NCBI GenBank assembly: GCA_910577335.1
Contig: CAJTMJ010000006.1
Coordinates: forward strand, 54,336 to 118,335
From: an uncultured Duncaniella sp.
GTDB lineage: Bacteria > Bacteroidota > Bacteroidia > Bacteroidales > Muribaculaceae
Length of the DNA: 64,000 bases
Direction: 5' to 3'
The notes below the pieces were generated by a model, which worked only from the letters and a program-made list of their open reading frames with translations, searched no databases and was not told the DNA's origin. Each line of letters starts with the position of its first letter. The first letter of the stretch is position 1. Made by a program: the position numbers and the translations under genes. Positions 49,342-57,923 of this stretch are shown in pieces.

Positions 49342-50172
49342 TTAGCTGTTGATGATTTCCAGTACTCTGTCACGTGCGGGCGACATTAGTGCGGAATACA
49401 GAAGGTGATAGTTAAGGTCGGTGGTCAGTCCTTCTTCATTTACTATGAGCGAATGGAAGAGTCCGAGACCTTGCTCCATGAAAAGCTTGTCGATTGGCGG
49501 GATGGGTGTGTCAATACATGCTATGCGCTCGGATATTTCCCATGAGGGACGGCATACCAACAGTCTGCCGTGGGATAGGACTATCAACCCGTCATATAGC
49601 TCCTTAAGGTCGGACACGGTGTGGGTTGACACTATCACAGTCTGCGTTTCGTCGGTGTTGCGGGCAAGCATCATGCGCAATGCCTTCTTCGATGTGATAT
49701 CAAGCCCGTTTGCCGGTTCGTCGAGCAGAAGCACATCGGCATGTAGCGATATGGCGTATGCCACGATGGCTTTATGACGCATTCCGAGCGAAAGGCGTGC
49801 GAACTCTTCATCACCCGTGAACCCGAATTCCGTCAGATTCTCCCGTAAGGTTTCTTCTGAAAAATTAGGATAGAATCCTGAGTGCAGTTTGGCAAACTGG
49901 TTTATGCTCTTGGTGGGAAGCTCTATGGTGTCGGGGAGGAAGAATGTGCGTTGGAGAGTGGAGGGGAGACGCAATTTCACATCCTCGCCGTCAATGGTGC
50001 ATGAGCCTGTCTGAGCTATCAAAAGTCCGGCTATGAGACGCAGCAATGTGGTTTTGCCGGCACCGTTTTCTCCGAGAAGCAGATGTATGCCGGGTGACAC
50101 CACCGCCGAAGCGTCGTTGATGGCAACGGCGCCCCGGTGGTATGAGTAGGTAAGATTACTTAATTCTATCAT
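49342..50172 (-). CDS. ABC transporter ATP-binding protein
   Basis: 276 residues. Walker A LLGENGAGKTTLLR (about 31-44), signature LSLGMRHKAIV, Walker B VLLLDEPANGLD and the switch histidine in VIVSTHTVSDL. The C-terminal 60 residues form the extension usual in ABC-2 exporters linked to YtrA regulators. Its start overlaps the gumN-like stop by four bases. Confidence 0.92.
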   Translation of the reverse strand: MIELSNLTYSYHRGAVAINDASAVVSPGIHLLLGENGAGKTTLLRLIAGLLIAQTGSCTIDGEDVKLRLPSTLQRTFFLPDTIELPTKSINQFAKLHSGFYPNFSEETLRENLTEFGFTGDEEFARLSLGMRHKAIVAYAISLHADVLLLDEPANGLDITSKKALRMMLARNTDETQTVIVSTHTVSDLKELYDGLIVLSHGRLLVCRPSWEISERIACIDTPIPPIDKLFMEQGLGLFHSLIVNEEGLTTDLNYHLLYSALMSPARDRVLEIINS

Positions 50173-51050
50173 TTTTCAACGGGAGTTACTGTGTAACCTT
50201 CTTTGCGAAGAAGTGAGATAAGACCTTTGTCGCCGGGGAGATGTCCTGCGCCAACAGCTATTAGCACTGATGCGGTGGGGAGAAGACCTGCCATTACACG
50301 TACCCAGTTGGCGTTGCGTTTGTTGATAAGACGCTCTGTGCCTTCACTGCTGCCGAATGTGGGGTCTTCGATTATTGAAAGCATCTCTGAAAGGTCGCCG
50401 GCAAGATAAGCGTTGGCGAGTCTGTGTGCCATCTCAACTGATTTGCCATCGTTGCGAACGAGGTCCATGAGGTCATTGGCTTGTTCAAGGATAGGGCTGC
50501 CGAATAATGCCTGACACTGGATTTCCATTGTCTCAAGACCTCCGATCTCTTTGCCTGCGGCTGCTCCGCGTTTCTGAATCTCACTGTCGAGCTGTTCCTG
50601 CTGGTTGAAATCGGGGAAAGCTGACTGTGCTTGTACCATAGCCACAACAGTGGAGACGATTGCCGGTTTCATGGGTGCGAACTGGGCTGCTGATACCATC
50701 GGACCCATATATTTTTGAAGCATTGTGTTAAGTGAGTCTGTTTGCGCTGCTGTGAGAACGGCTGTCAGGGTGCTGTCCTGCGGTGCCATGGCTGCTGACA
50801 TCATCAACTGCTGTGCTGCGGGTGACTGTGCCTCGCTCATAATGAGTTCTCCGTATACTTTTTCGGCGGAGCTGAGAGCTTCGTTAAATCCCGGCACACT
50901 GTCGAGCACTGAGATGGGTGCCACATGGTGGGTGCCGAAAAGATAACTCGGTTTTTCTAAGCCGTTGCCTGATATTTTCCAAAGAAGTTGGGCGTTGCTG
51001 CTGATTGCTGTTAAAGCGACGAGGAGGATGGAGGTGAGGAATTTTTTCAT
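50169..51050 (-). CDS. TraB/GumN family protein, secreted
   Basis: 293 residues, signal peptide ending near SSNAQ. The first conserved motif is SYLFGTHHVAP; later ones are IGGLETMEIQCQALF and the closing NANWVRVMAGLLP with VLIAVGAGHLPGDKGLISLL, all typical of the TraB/GumN (TIKI-like) family of putative metalloproteases with two GxxH motifs (GTHH, GAGH). It is the first gene of the operon with the ABC-2 transporter and GntR regulator, an unusual partner that suggests a role in envelope maintenance (inference). Confidence 0.88.
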   Translation of the reverse strand: MKKFLTSILLVALTAISSNAQLLWKISGNGLEKPSYLFGTHHVAPISVLDSVPGFNEALSSAEKVYGELIMSEAQSPAAQQLMMSAAMAPQDSTLTAVLTAAQTDSLNTMLQKYMGPMVSAAQFAPMKPAIVSTVVAMVQAQSAFPDFNQQEQLDSEIQKRGAAAGKEIGGLETMEIQCQALFGSPILEQANDLMDLVRNDGKSVEMAHRLANAYLAGDLSEMLSIIEDPTFGSSEGTERLINKRNANWVRVMAGLLPTASVLIAVGAGHLPGDKGLISLLRKEGYTVTPVEK

Positions 51051-51244
51051 CTTATTTTTATTGTTTAGTTATTTATTTGTTGCACTGTTTAGGTGTTGTA
51101 CATGACTAACACACCGCAAAGGTATGTATCATTTTTCTATCCACCAAACATTTTGTGAAAAATTTTTATAGAAAAATGAAAATAATTAAATTTGCATGTG
51201 GAAAACATATCCGTATTCGGGTATATGTTAAATAGTAATGCATT

Positions 51245-51835
51245 ATGAATCAACCTCTTGAAAACATAAAGGATTTCGATATTATTTTGGCAAGCGGATC
51301 GCCTCGCAGGCGTGAATTGCTTGGTATGCTTGATGTGGATTTTCGTGTTGACACCTCCCATGGTGTTGACGAGACTGTTCCTGAAGGTGTGTCACCTATG
51401 GATGTAGCCCCATACTTGTCACAGTTGAAAGCCTCGGCATATCCCTTGACAAAGGATGACGGCAAATTGGTGATCACCGCCGATACGGTTGTTATTATAG
51501 ATGACGAAGTGTTGGGCAAACCTGCCGATGAGAATGAGGCGTGTGAGATGCTTGAAAAGTTGCAGGGTAGGGTGCAGACAGTGGTGACAGGTGTCACAGT
51601 GCGTACCTATAATAAGTCTGTTACTTTTCGGGCTGAGTCCAAAGTGGAGTTTGCCAAGCTCTCACGTCCGGAGATTGAATACTATGTGCGGAAGTATAAA
51701 CCGCTTGATAAAGCCGGTGCGTATGGCATACAGGAATGGATAGGGGCTGCCGGTATAAAAGGTATAGAGGGAAGCTTTTATAATGTGATGGGGCTTCCGG
51801 TGCATCGCCTTTATGAGTGTCTGAAAAATTTTTAA
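51245..51835 (+). CDS. maf: Maf-family nucleotide pyrophosphatase
   Basis: 196 residues. The substrate loop is ILASGSPRRRELLGML (about 16-31), followed by the conserved PYLSQLKASAYPL, the metal/catalytic ITADTVVIIDDEVLGKP and the late DKAGAYGIQEWIGAAGIKGI EGSFYNVMGLP block. Maf enzymes hydrolyse modified or canonical NTPs (dTTP/UTP) to monophosphates. A single gene; it converges with the ATP-grasp-like gene, whose stop is 10 bp away. Confidence 0.93.
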   Translation: MNQPLENIKDFDIILASGSPRRRELLGMLDVDFRVDTSHGVDETVPEGVSPMDVAPYLSQLKASAYPLTKDDGKLVITADTVVIIDDEVLGKPADENEACEMLEKLQGRVQTVVTGVTVRTYNKSVTFRAESKVEFAKLSRPEIEYYVRKYKPLDKAGAYGIQEWIGAAGIKGIEGSFYNVMGLPVHRLYECLKNF

Positions 51836-51845
51836 GATGTTCGGG

Positions 51846-52928
51846 TTATGGTTGGGGCTTTAGCCGCAACGAGAAACCTTCGATGGGAGGAAGCAATTCT
51901 ATCTCACCTTTCCCTATCGGGGTGTTGTGTTCCCAATTAAGTATATGAATCCCGTTAGGGGTGAGCTTTTCATAAATCTTCATAGCTGCCACACCCATTG
52001 TCATACGTAGGTTTAATTCCACGCATGGCATTATCATCTCTTTGCCGTCGAAGATATGTGTCATCATATCCACACCTGCCCAGCCTGTGTAATCCTTTCC
52101 TATAAGGTCGGTAAGTATTTTTTCAAGTTTTAATATTATAAGGTGGAGGTTGTCTATGTTTAGATGCTTGGATAGTATCTCTGCTATTATATCTTGTGAC
52201 GATACGATGTTCCCTGTGTACATCCCCCGTTGCAGTGCCGTGAAGAGTGATAGCCCCTGAAACGTGACTCTACCATCGGAGCTATGGAAGAGTGTTGCGA
52301 AATCCATGCTCTTGTTCAGCCCTCGTTCCACCATTACGCTCCCTTGCCGGTTTATAATCCCCTCGGCTCTTTTCCTGAGAGTCTGCTCGTCAAGCGAGCT
52401 TGCATTAAACACACCTCTTCCGCTGCTCGACCATGGTGATTTTATGAAGCATCCGGGATACTCTCTTTCCAATGTTATCACGGTGTCGGCATCGGTCGCC
52501 TCAACCGGTAACGCTATACCCATGTCGAGTTCTGACAATATTTTTATGGAACTGCGGCGGTGGCTCAGCTCTCTCAGCCGCTCGATTTTGCTGTCTGTGG
52601 GGAGCAATTCTTCATGCCGGGTGTTGTCCGATTGTTGTATAGCCGTCAAAAATTGCCGCTTTGCGTCAAGGCTCCATCCCCACGGTTGAAATTCCGTCAC
52701 CTCCACGCTGTAGCCCGGCTCTCCGTTGAGCCCGAACTTCTCACGGAGCAATGTTGCGCTCTCTTTCAACGATTCGGGCGCAAGTATCCGGTCACCTTCC
52801 TCAGCCCACCACATAGGGAATAAACTCCCCGCTCTGTGAAGAGCGGCAGCATGTGGCGGTGGAGTATAATTCCGACACCCTAAGCCGAGAGCAAGGTCAT
52901 TTTCAGGATTAAATAGATGGAATCTCAT
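51846..52928 (-). CDS. ATP-grasp-like protein of unknown substrate
   Basis: Start set at MRFHLFNPENDLALG (52928; a second Met two codons earlier at 52934 is possible), because the -7 box at 52964 excludes the ATG at 53000. About 360 residues. The N-terminal MRFHLFNPENDLALGLG is distinctive. The central YPGCFIKSPWSSSGRGVF is a glycine-rich ATP-binding loop and CVELNLRMTMGVAAMK looks like the E-x-N-x-R metal site of ATP-grasp ligases. It may ligate a carboxylate to an amine. I know similar proteins in Bacteroidetes but no function. Confidence 0.65.
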   Translation of the reverse strand: MRFHLFNPENDLALGLGCRNYTPPPHAAALHRAGSLFPMWWAEEGDRILAPESLKESATLLREKFGLNGEPGYSVEVTEFQPWGWSLDAKRQFLTAIQQSDNTRHEELLPTDSKIERLRELSHRRSSIKILSELDMGIALPVEATDADTVITLEREYPGCFIKSPWSSSGRGVFNASSLDEQTLRKRAEGIINRQGSVMVERGLNKSMDFATLFHSSDGRVTFQGLSLFTALQRGMYTGNIVSSQDIIAEILSKHLNIDNLHLIILKLEKILTDLIGKDYTGWAGVDMMTHIFDGKEMIMPCVELNLRMTMGVAAMKIYEKLTPNGIHILNWEHNTPIGKGEIELLPPIEGFSLRLKPQP

Positions 52929-52963
52929 TGGCATATTTTTGCCATTTGGTTTATATTGGATTG

Positions 52964-52971
52964 CAAATTTA
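52964..52971 (-). promoter_or_regulatory. -7 element of the ATP-grasp-like gene
   Basis: TAAATTTG on the minus strand, with ATTG 20 bases upstream as a weak -33. The transcript would start near 52957, about 25-30 nt before the chosen ATG. Confidence 0.5.
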
Positions 52972-53012
52972 GTAACTTCAAGAGGATTATGCAATAACAA
53001 ATCGAGTGCACA

Positions 53013-53044
53013 CTTGTGAAAGTCAGTATTTTGTGGTAACTTTG
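53013..53044 (+). promoter_or_regulatory. Promoter of the AlbA/Schlafen-type gene
   Basis: CTTG at 53013-53016, 20 bases, then TAACTTTG at 53037-53044. Start near 53051, about 48 nt before the ATG at 53099. Confidence 0.55.
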
Positions 53045-53098
53045 CATAAGAGGGGTGGCATATCGGTTTGTCCTTTGTAGTCCCTCTTAGTTCCTGAT

Positions 53099-54469
53099 AT
53101 GAACGAGAATCAGAATACTGAATATAAGCGCCTATGGAAAGACGAATACCTGAAATGGGTATCCGGCTTCGCTAACGCACAGGGTGGAAAGATTTATATT
53201 GGCATTGACGACGACTTGACTGTGGTTGGCGTTGATAATCTTCATAAGCAGCTTGAGGATATCCCCAACAAGATTATCAATAATACCGGTGTGTTTCCTG
53301 AGACCAACCATCTTACGATAGATGGTAAGGATGTTATTGAGATTGTCATAGAACCTTGCGGGATGCCTATTTCTTATCGTGGTGTCTATTATTATCGTAG
53401 CGGGGCAACTAAACATGAGTTTCGTGGAACTGCCCTCCATCAGTTTCTTTTGAAGAAGATGGGTTTGAATTGGGAGGATATTCCTTGTGATGGAGTAACA
53501 TTGGATGACATTGATGACGGGGCGATTGAGTATTTTCTCGATCATGCCATAGATGAGGGGCGAATGGAGCTTGAATCCCGCAAATCCTCCAAAGAGGAAG
53601 TCTTATCCAATTTGGGACTTATCAAGAATGGAATCCCCACAAACGGAGCAGTTCTGCTATTTGGGAAAAATCCCCAACGTAGATTTGTAACCTCCAGCTT
53701 CAAGATAGGCAGGTTTGGTGCGGATGATGCGGACTTGTTGAGTCAAGACCAAATCGAGGGGAATCTGATTCAAATGACAGATAAGATAATGCAGGTGTTA
53801 AGCAGCAAATATCTTATCCGACCTATCCATTATGAGGGTTTGCAACGCAAGGAACCGTTGGAAATTCCGGAAGACGCTCTTCGTGAAATCATCTTCAATA
53901 GCATTGTCCATAAATTGCAATTCGGCACATGGAATCAGATGAGTATCTATGATGACCATATCCGTTTATGGAACGAAGGCGTATTGCCTGAAGATTATAC
54001 CGTCGAAACCCTGTTGAGTAAGCATACCTCCAGACCTCGAAATCCAAAGATGGCACAAGTGTTCTATCGTGCCGGATTCATCGAGGCGTGGGGACGTGGC
54101 TATGAAAAGATAATGAAGGCTTTCGACAAAGCGAATCTTAAGCGACCTGAATTTGCCGTAGAGCAAGGAGGCGTTACAGCCACTATTTATCGTGAGATTT
54201 TCATGTCTATCCGAGGTGATGCTAAATCGATACAAACCGAACAGGATACCCAGAAAACTACCCAGAAAACTACCCAGAAAACTACCCAGAAGATTTTGGA
54301 TTTGATAGTGCTCAATCCATATATAACAAGGAACGAAATGGCGATTGAGTGCGCTGTAACGCCGGATGCGATTAAATTGCAACTAAAAAATCTAAAAGAC
54401 AAAGGGGTAATCCGTCGTGTTGGCGCAGACCGCGGCGGTTATTGGGAGATAATCAATCATTCATTATAA
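53099..54469 (+). CDS. AlbA_2/Schlafen-type ATP-binding helix-turn-helix protein (RecG-like C-terminal ATPase)
   Basis: 456 residues. The N-terminal AlbA_2 (Schlafen-like) domain covers about 1-115 (TEYKRLWKDEYLKWVSGFAN, GGKIYIGIDDD). A divergent GHKL/HATPase_c_4 region lies at about 250-360 (ALREIIFNSIVHKLQFGTWN, IYDDHIRLWNEGVLPEDY, GRGYEKIMKAF). Residues 383-397 are a TTQK repeat, then a winged helix (about 400-456). Database entries often call this family putative transcriptional regulator or RecG-like. Such genes are common near mobile and defence loci and vary in presence, so this is probably accessory. The conserved HATPase asparagine (IIFNSIVH) is present. Confidence 0.8.
   Translation: MNENQNTEYKRLWKDEYLKWVSGFANAQGGKIYIGIDDDLTVVGVDNLHKQLEDIPNKIINNTGVFPETNHLTIDGKDVIEIVIEPCGMPISYRGVYYYRSGATKHEFRGTALHQFLLKKMGLNWEDIPCDGVTLDDIDDGAIEYFLDHAIDEGRMELESRKSSKEEVLSNLGLIKNGIPTNGAVLLFGKNPQRRFVTSSFKIGRFGADDADLLSQDQIEGNLIQMTDKIMQVLSSKYLIRPIHYEGLQRKEPLEIPEDALREIIFNSIVHKLQFGTWNQMSIYDDHIRLWNEGVLPEDYTVETLLSKHTSRPRNPKMAQVFYRAGFIEAWGRGYEKIMKAFDKANLKRPEFAVEQGGVTATIYREIFMSIRGDAKSIQTEQDTQKTTQKTTQKTTQKILDLIVLNPYITRNEMAIECAVTPDAIKLQLKNLKDKGVIRRVGADRGGYWEIINHSL
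54248..54292 (+). repeat. 12-bp in-frame tandem repeat inside the AlbA/Schlafen gene
   Basis: Three perfect copies of ACCCAGAAAACT and a truncated fourth, encoding TTQK repeats between the ATPase-like and winged-helix domains. Copy-number change keeps the frame and lengthens the linker by four residues per unit. Confidence 0.9.
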
Positions 54470-54596
54470 GATGCATGTTTTGCATTTTCTGTGTTATCCG
54501 CATTTTGTTGCACGTATTCTCATTGGCATATCCGGCAATCTGTGTAATATATTCTTTTATGTGTAATATATTATTTTATCAGCTGGTCTAAACTTA

Positions 54597-54633
54597 CATG
54601 CAGCCGATTTCCGGAATGGAAGTCGGCTGCATG
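54597..54633 (-). terminator. Terminator of the C1 peptidase gene
   Basis: Arms CATGCAGCCGA and TCGGCTGCATG with a 15-base loop. It lies 36 bp beyond the stop of the peptidase gene on the minus strand. The flanking T-tract is weak. Confidence 0.6.
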
Positions 54634-54669
54634 AAGGTTGATTTGTTGTCTTAGTGATAGAATGATTTA

Positions 54670-55866
54670 TCAGATTTTCATCTTCTTTGCGATATCTTTG
54701 GGTATTGCTTCGCGGTTTACGAGAATATCAATAGTCTTTGCAAGGAAGTAAGGCTCAGATACGTAGAAATAACCGTCGTAGATCTGGTTGGTGTCCCATG
54801 AGTTCTTAACCTTGTAGTACTTGTTACCCTTCTGGTCAACAGCCTTGCCAACAATCACCATACCGTGGTCGTCGGTTGTTTCCATATTGTCAAACATTTC
54901 CTGACGGAGTTCCTGGGTGACTGTTATCTCTTCGCAAGGACCGTCTATTTTGTTTGATTCAGCTTCACGTTCTCTGTCGCTGAGTTTCACCCAACGTGCA
55001 AGCTCTGTGCCGGTAAGATCTCTTCCGTCTTTCTTTTTAGGCATAACGGCGTAACCCTTCACCCATTTGAATCCGGGTTCGCTCACGTCGGCTGCCCATG
55101 CTACAGAATAACCGTTGTCAATGGCGTTGTCAACGATAGCTTTCATCTCTTCCAAGGGTACATTGTGGTATTTCTCCCAGATCCAGTTGTCGGCAACCTC
55201 GATTGCAAACGGTTTGTAGAAGGGATGGTGAGTGAAAGAGGTGACAGGAATGTAATCAGCAGTATTTATACCTAATGATTCAGCAAACGATTGGGGAGTG
55301 TAAGTCTTACCCTCGTATTCAAAAGTTTCGGGGAGTTCTCCGAAGTAAGCGTCAAGTATACCATCAACAGCTTTTTTCCATGCAGTTGATTTCTTGCGCT
55401 GACCGTTGATAGAGTTTACAAACGATGTGAGTGCGGGAGCCATTTCATAATGGTCATGCTTCTCTTCGCCATATTCAAGTCCTTTGTAAGCTTCTTCAGG
55501 CACCATGCCGTAGCGATCTATTACATAACCTACGTCAAGTGTGCTGCCGCCCTGAGCGAAGTTGATGGTTCCACCCATGCGGATATATTTGTCAGCCTTG
55601 TCGTTGTAGCAGTGACGCACAGTCCACATTTCGCTAAGGTCAACCTCTTTGCCTGTCTTACGAAGAATTTCATCTTCAAAAAATGAAGTCCCGGAGAAAC
55701 ACCAGCATGTTCCTGTCTTGTTCTGATCCTTGACAGGTGTTGTCTTTACAAGTTTCACATCGGTGAATGTGAAGCCGCCGGTGCTGTCATTTTCAGCTTT
55801 CTTGTCGTCAGCCTGCGCTCCCAATGCTATCGAAGCGGCTACTATGCCAAGTAGGTATCTGTTCAT
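54670..55866 (-). CDS. C1-family cysteine peptidase (bleomycin-hydrolase/PepC type), secreted
   Basis: 398 residues with a signal peptide (cleavage near GAQAD). The catalytic cysteine block is PVKDQNKTGTCWCFSGTSFF, with Cys in TCWCFS; the histidine is in TTDDHGMVIVG and the asparagine in YKVKNSWD, the order of papain-like C1B peptidases. The insert with MGGTINFAQGGSTLDV and GMVPEEAYKGLEYG matches bleomycin hydrolase/aminopeptidase C. Unlike cytosolic PepC it is exported, as in other Bacteroidales. It probably degrades peptides in the periplasm. Confidence 0.9.
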   Translation of the reverse strand: MNRYLLGIVAASIALGAQADDKKAENDSTGGFTFTDVKLVKTTPVKDQNKTGTCWCFSGTSFFEDEILRKTGKEVDLSEMWTVRHCYNDKADKYIRMGGTINFAQGGSTLDVGYVIDRYGMVPEEAYKGLEYGEEKHDHYEMAPALTSFVNSINGQRKKSTAWKKAVDGILDAYFGELPETFEYEGKTYTPQSFAESLGINTADYIPVTSFTHHPFYKPFAIEVADNWIWEKYHNVPLEEMKAIVDNAIDNGYSVAWAADVSEPGFKWVKGYAVMPKKKDGRDLTGTELARWVKLSDREREAESNKIDGPCEEITVTQELRQEMFDNMETTDDHGMVIVGKAVDQKGNKYYKVKNSWDTNQIYDGYFYVSEPYFLAKTIDILVNREAIPKDIAKKMKI

Positions 55867-56020
55867 GATATGATGAATTAAGTGATTGATTTATTATTAT
55901 GAATTTTATGCAAAAGTAACGAAAAAACGTGAAAATAACACATTATACCCATAAAATTATAGCGTATATTTACTATTTAATTACGATGTACATATAATTC
56001 ATAAGAATATTGGAGCAATA

Positions 56021-56041
56021 AGAGGTTATTAAACAACCTCT
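56021..56041. repeat. 21-bp dispersed palindrome, copy 2
   Basis: Identical over 21 bases to 40011-40031 (AGAGGTT-ATTAAAC-AACCTCT). It lies seven bases past the stop of the TonB-dependent receptor gene on the minus strand. A hairpin with 7-bp arms. Confidence 0.8.
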
Positions 56042-56048
56042 AATATAA

Positions 56049-57923
56049 TCAGAGCCTTAATTTGAAACCGCCCATGGCTGTGAAGCCGGGCATTTCATAG
56101 CCTCGGTTTATCATATATCGGGCATCGGTGATGTTTTCAAGTCTTGTGAATACGGAAACATAGCGGCAAATATCCCATGTCACTTTCAGATTGAGCAACG
56201 CATAGTTCTGATGGTGGATATTGTCGGCAACATATAATCCACCGACACCTTTGAGGTCTGCGCCGATGTTGAGAAAATGCCACGGCTTCCACTCCACGCC
56301 AAGATAGTACTGATTCTTCGGAGCGCCTACAAGATTGCGAAGCGAAGTGTGGAGATAGCTGTATGTTGCCGTAAGCCAGAGATTGTCCACGGGGTGGCTG
56401 TGTGCCGACAGTTCTATACCTTTGTTTATGAACTTCCCGGTATTTTGATTTTTCTGATCTACCGTCTGAATCATATTGTCCCCCCTGCTGTAATAGCCCG
56501 TGATTTCGGCTGAAAAATAGCGGGAGAACGATTTGCCGACAGAGATTTCATAGTTCATCATCTTTTCCGGCTGCAAGTCGGGATTTGCCATGCGATAGAG
56601 ATACAATTCACGGAATGATGGATTGCGATAGCCCATCGCAAGATTACCTTTCACAGTCCAGTCAACTCCGGGATTTACCGAGAAACCGAATTGCGGAATC
56701 CACTGGGTGTCAAATTTGTCGCTATTAGCCATTCTCAACCCGCCGTTGATGTTTATCAGGTTGTCAAAAAACATCTGCGATAGCGTAAGATAAGGAGAAT
56801 ATTCCACAATGGTTTTCCGTGAGATGGTGCTCATGGAGCCTTCGGTGTGGTTGTTACCTCCCGACACCGGGATTCTGCCCGAATAGGTGTCAAAATCAAA
56901 TCCGACAGTTGCCGAAGCGCCTTTCCACGGCTTGAAATTCTCGTAAAGTATTATTCCCAAGCGGTCATCAGTGCTGTGGAAATGCCTTGGATCGTCCACA
57001 AAATGATTGCCGTAGTTATAGTAAATACGGGCAGACCCGGAAATTGGACCATAGCTGTTTGTCACAGTGGCGGCAGCTTCACCGCGGATGATATTCTGCC
57101 TGTATATGTCGGTGGATTCAGGATTCGAAAGAGTAGGGTATATCGGGTCGTTGCCACGGAAATTCATCAGGGTATAATCCAGATACGCCCTCCAGTTGTC
57201 GGAGAAATCATATCCCACTTTGGCATATCCGTCAGCCTGTTTGAAATCGAAGTTGTCAACATTGCCGTCTGTGCGGTTGTATGACAGCGAGACAAGCGAT
57301 GAAAACTTGCCGTAGCGCACGGTGTTGGTCACAGATGAGAGCCAAGTGTCGTAGGAGCCGTATTGCGATTGAAGGGTGGTATGCACACCGTCAGCCGTCG
57401 CATTTTTGGTTATGACATTGATTGTGCCAGCCATTGCGTTTGAGCCATACAGCACTGAGCCGGGTCCACGTAACACCTCGACTCGCTCCACATACTCTTT
57501 GTCGTAGAAGTCGGCTATGTGATGCGAATATATACCTGCGAATTGGGGCTGCCCGTCAACCATCATAAGCACTGCGCTCGCCCTGTCGCCACCGACACCA
57601 CGGAGCTTGATATGCCCCGAACCGCCGTTGCTCACGCCGAATCCGAAGATGCTGCGCTGCGACACAAACAGGCTCGGCACCATCCCGGAGATTGCCGACA
57701 ATACCTGTGTCTGACCGGTAGCCTCAAGTTGGCGGTTGGTAACTACCGAGACTGTGTATGGCAGCAATTTCTGAGGTACGGAATTATTGGTGCCTGTCAC
57801 CACCACCTCATTCAGAACTCTCGTCGTATCAGCATTTTCGGCTCCCGACATGGCAAGAACCGAAAATATGACAGTGAATACGACAGTTATGGGTATTCTG
57901 ATTCTCATGGGATTGTGGTTCAA
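56049..57923 (-). CDS. TonB-dependent receptor (colicin/vitamin-B12/iron-complex type)
   Basis: 624 residues: signal peptide to about residue 28, TonB box NEVVVTGTNN (about 38-47), plug domain (QTQVLSAISGMVPSLFVSQR, AVLMMVDGQPQFAGIYSHHI, VEVLRGPGSVLYGSNAMAGTI), then a 22-strand barrel ending GFKLRL. It lacks the carboxypeptidase-like N-terminal domain of SusC, so it is a classical siderophore, haem or cobalamin-type receptor; the ligand is unknown. Its ATG overlaps the DUF362 gene's stop by four bases, so uptake and the DUF362 protein are linked. Confidence 0.93.
   Translation of the reverse strand: MNHNPMRIRIPITVVFTVIFSVLAMSGAENADTTRVLNEVVVTGTNNSVPQKLLPYTVSVVTNRQLEATGQTQVLSAISGMVPSLFVSQRSIFGFGVSNGGSGHIKLRGVGGDRASAVLMMVDGQPQFAGIYSHHIADFYDKEYVERVEVLRGPGSVLYGSNAMAGTINVITKNATADGVHTTLQSQYGSYDTWLSSVTNTVRYGKFSSLVSLSYNRTDGNVDNFDFKQADGYAKVGYDFSDNWRAYLDYTLMNFRGNDPIYPTLSNPESTDIYRQNIIRGEAAATVTNSYGPISGSARIYYNYGNHFVDDPRHFHSTDDRLGIILYENFKPWKGASATVGFDFDTYSGRIPVSGGNNHTEGSMSTISRKTIVEYSPYLTLSQMFFDNLININGGLRMANSDKFDTQWIPQFGFSVNPGVDWTVKGNLAMGYRNPSFRELYLYRMANPDLQPEKMMNYEISVGKSFSRYFSAEITGYYSRGDNMIQTVDQKNQNTGKFINKGIELSAHSHPVDNLWLTATYSYLHTSLRNLVGAPKNQYYLGVEWKPWHFLNIGADLKGVGGLYVADNIHHQNYALLNLKVTWDICRYVSVFTRLENITDARYMINRGYEMPGFTAMGGFKLRL

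Noticed and set aside
54248..54292. CRISPR-like short repeat array
   Set aside because: Repeat unit is 12 bp without spacers and is in frame inside a protein-coding gene.
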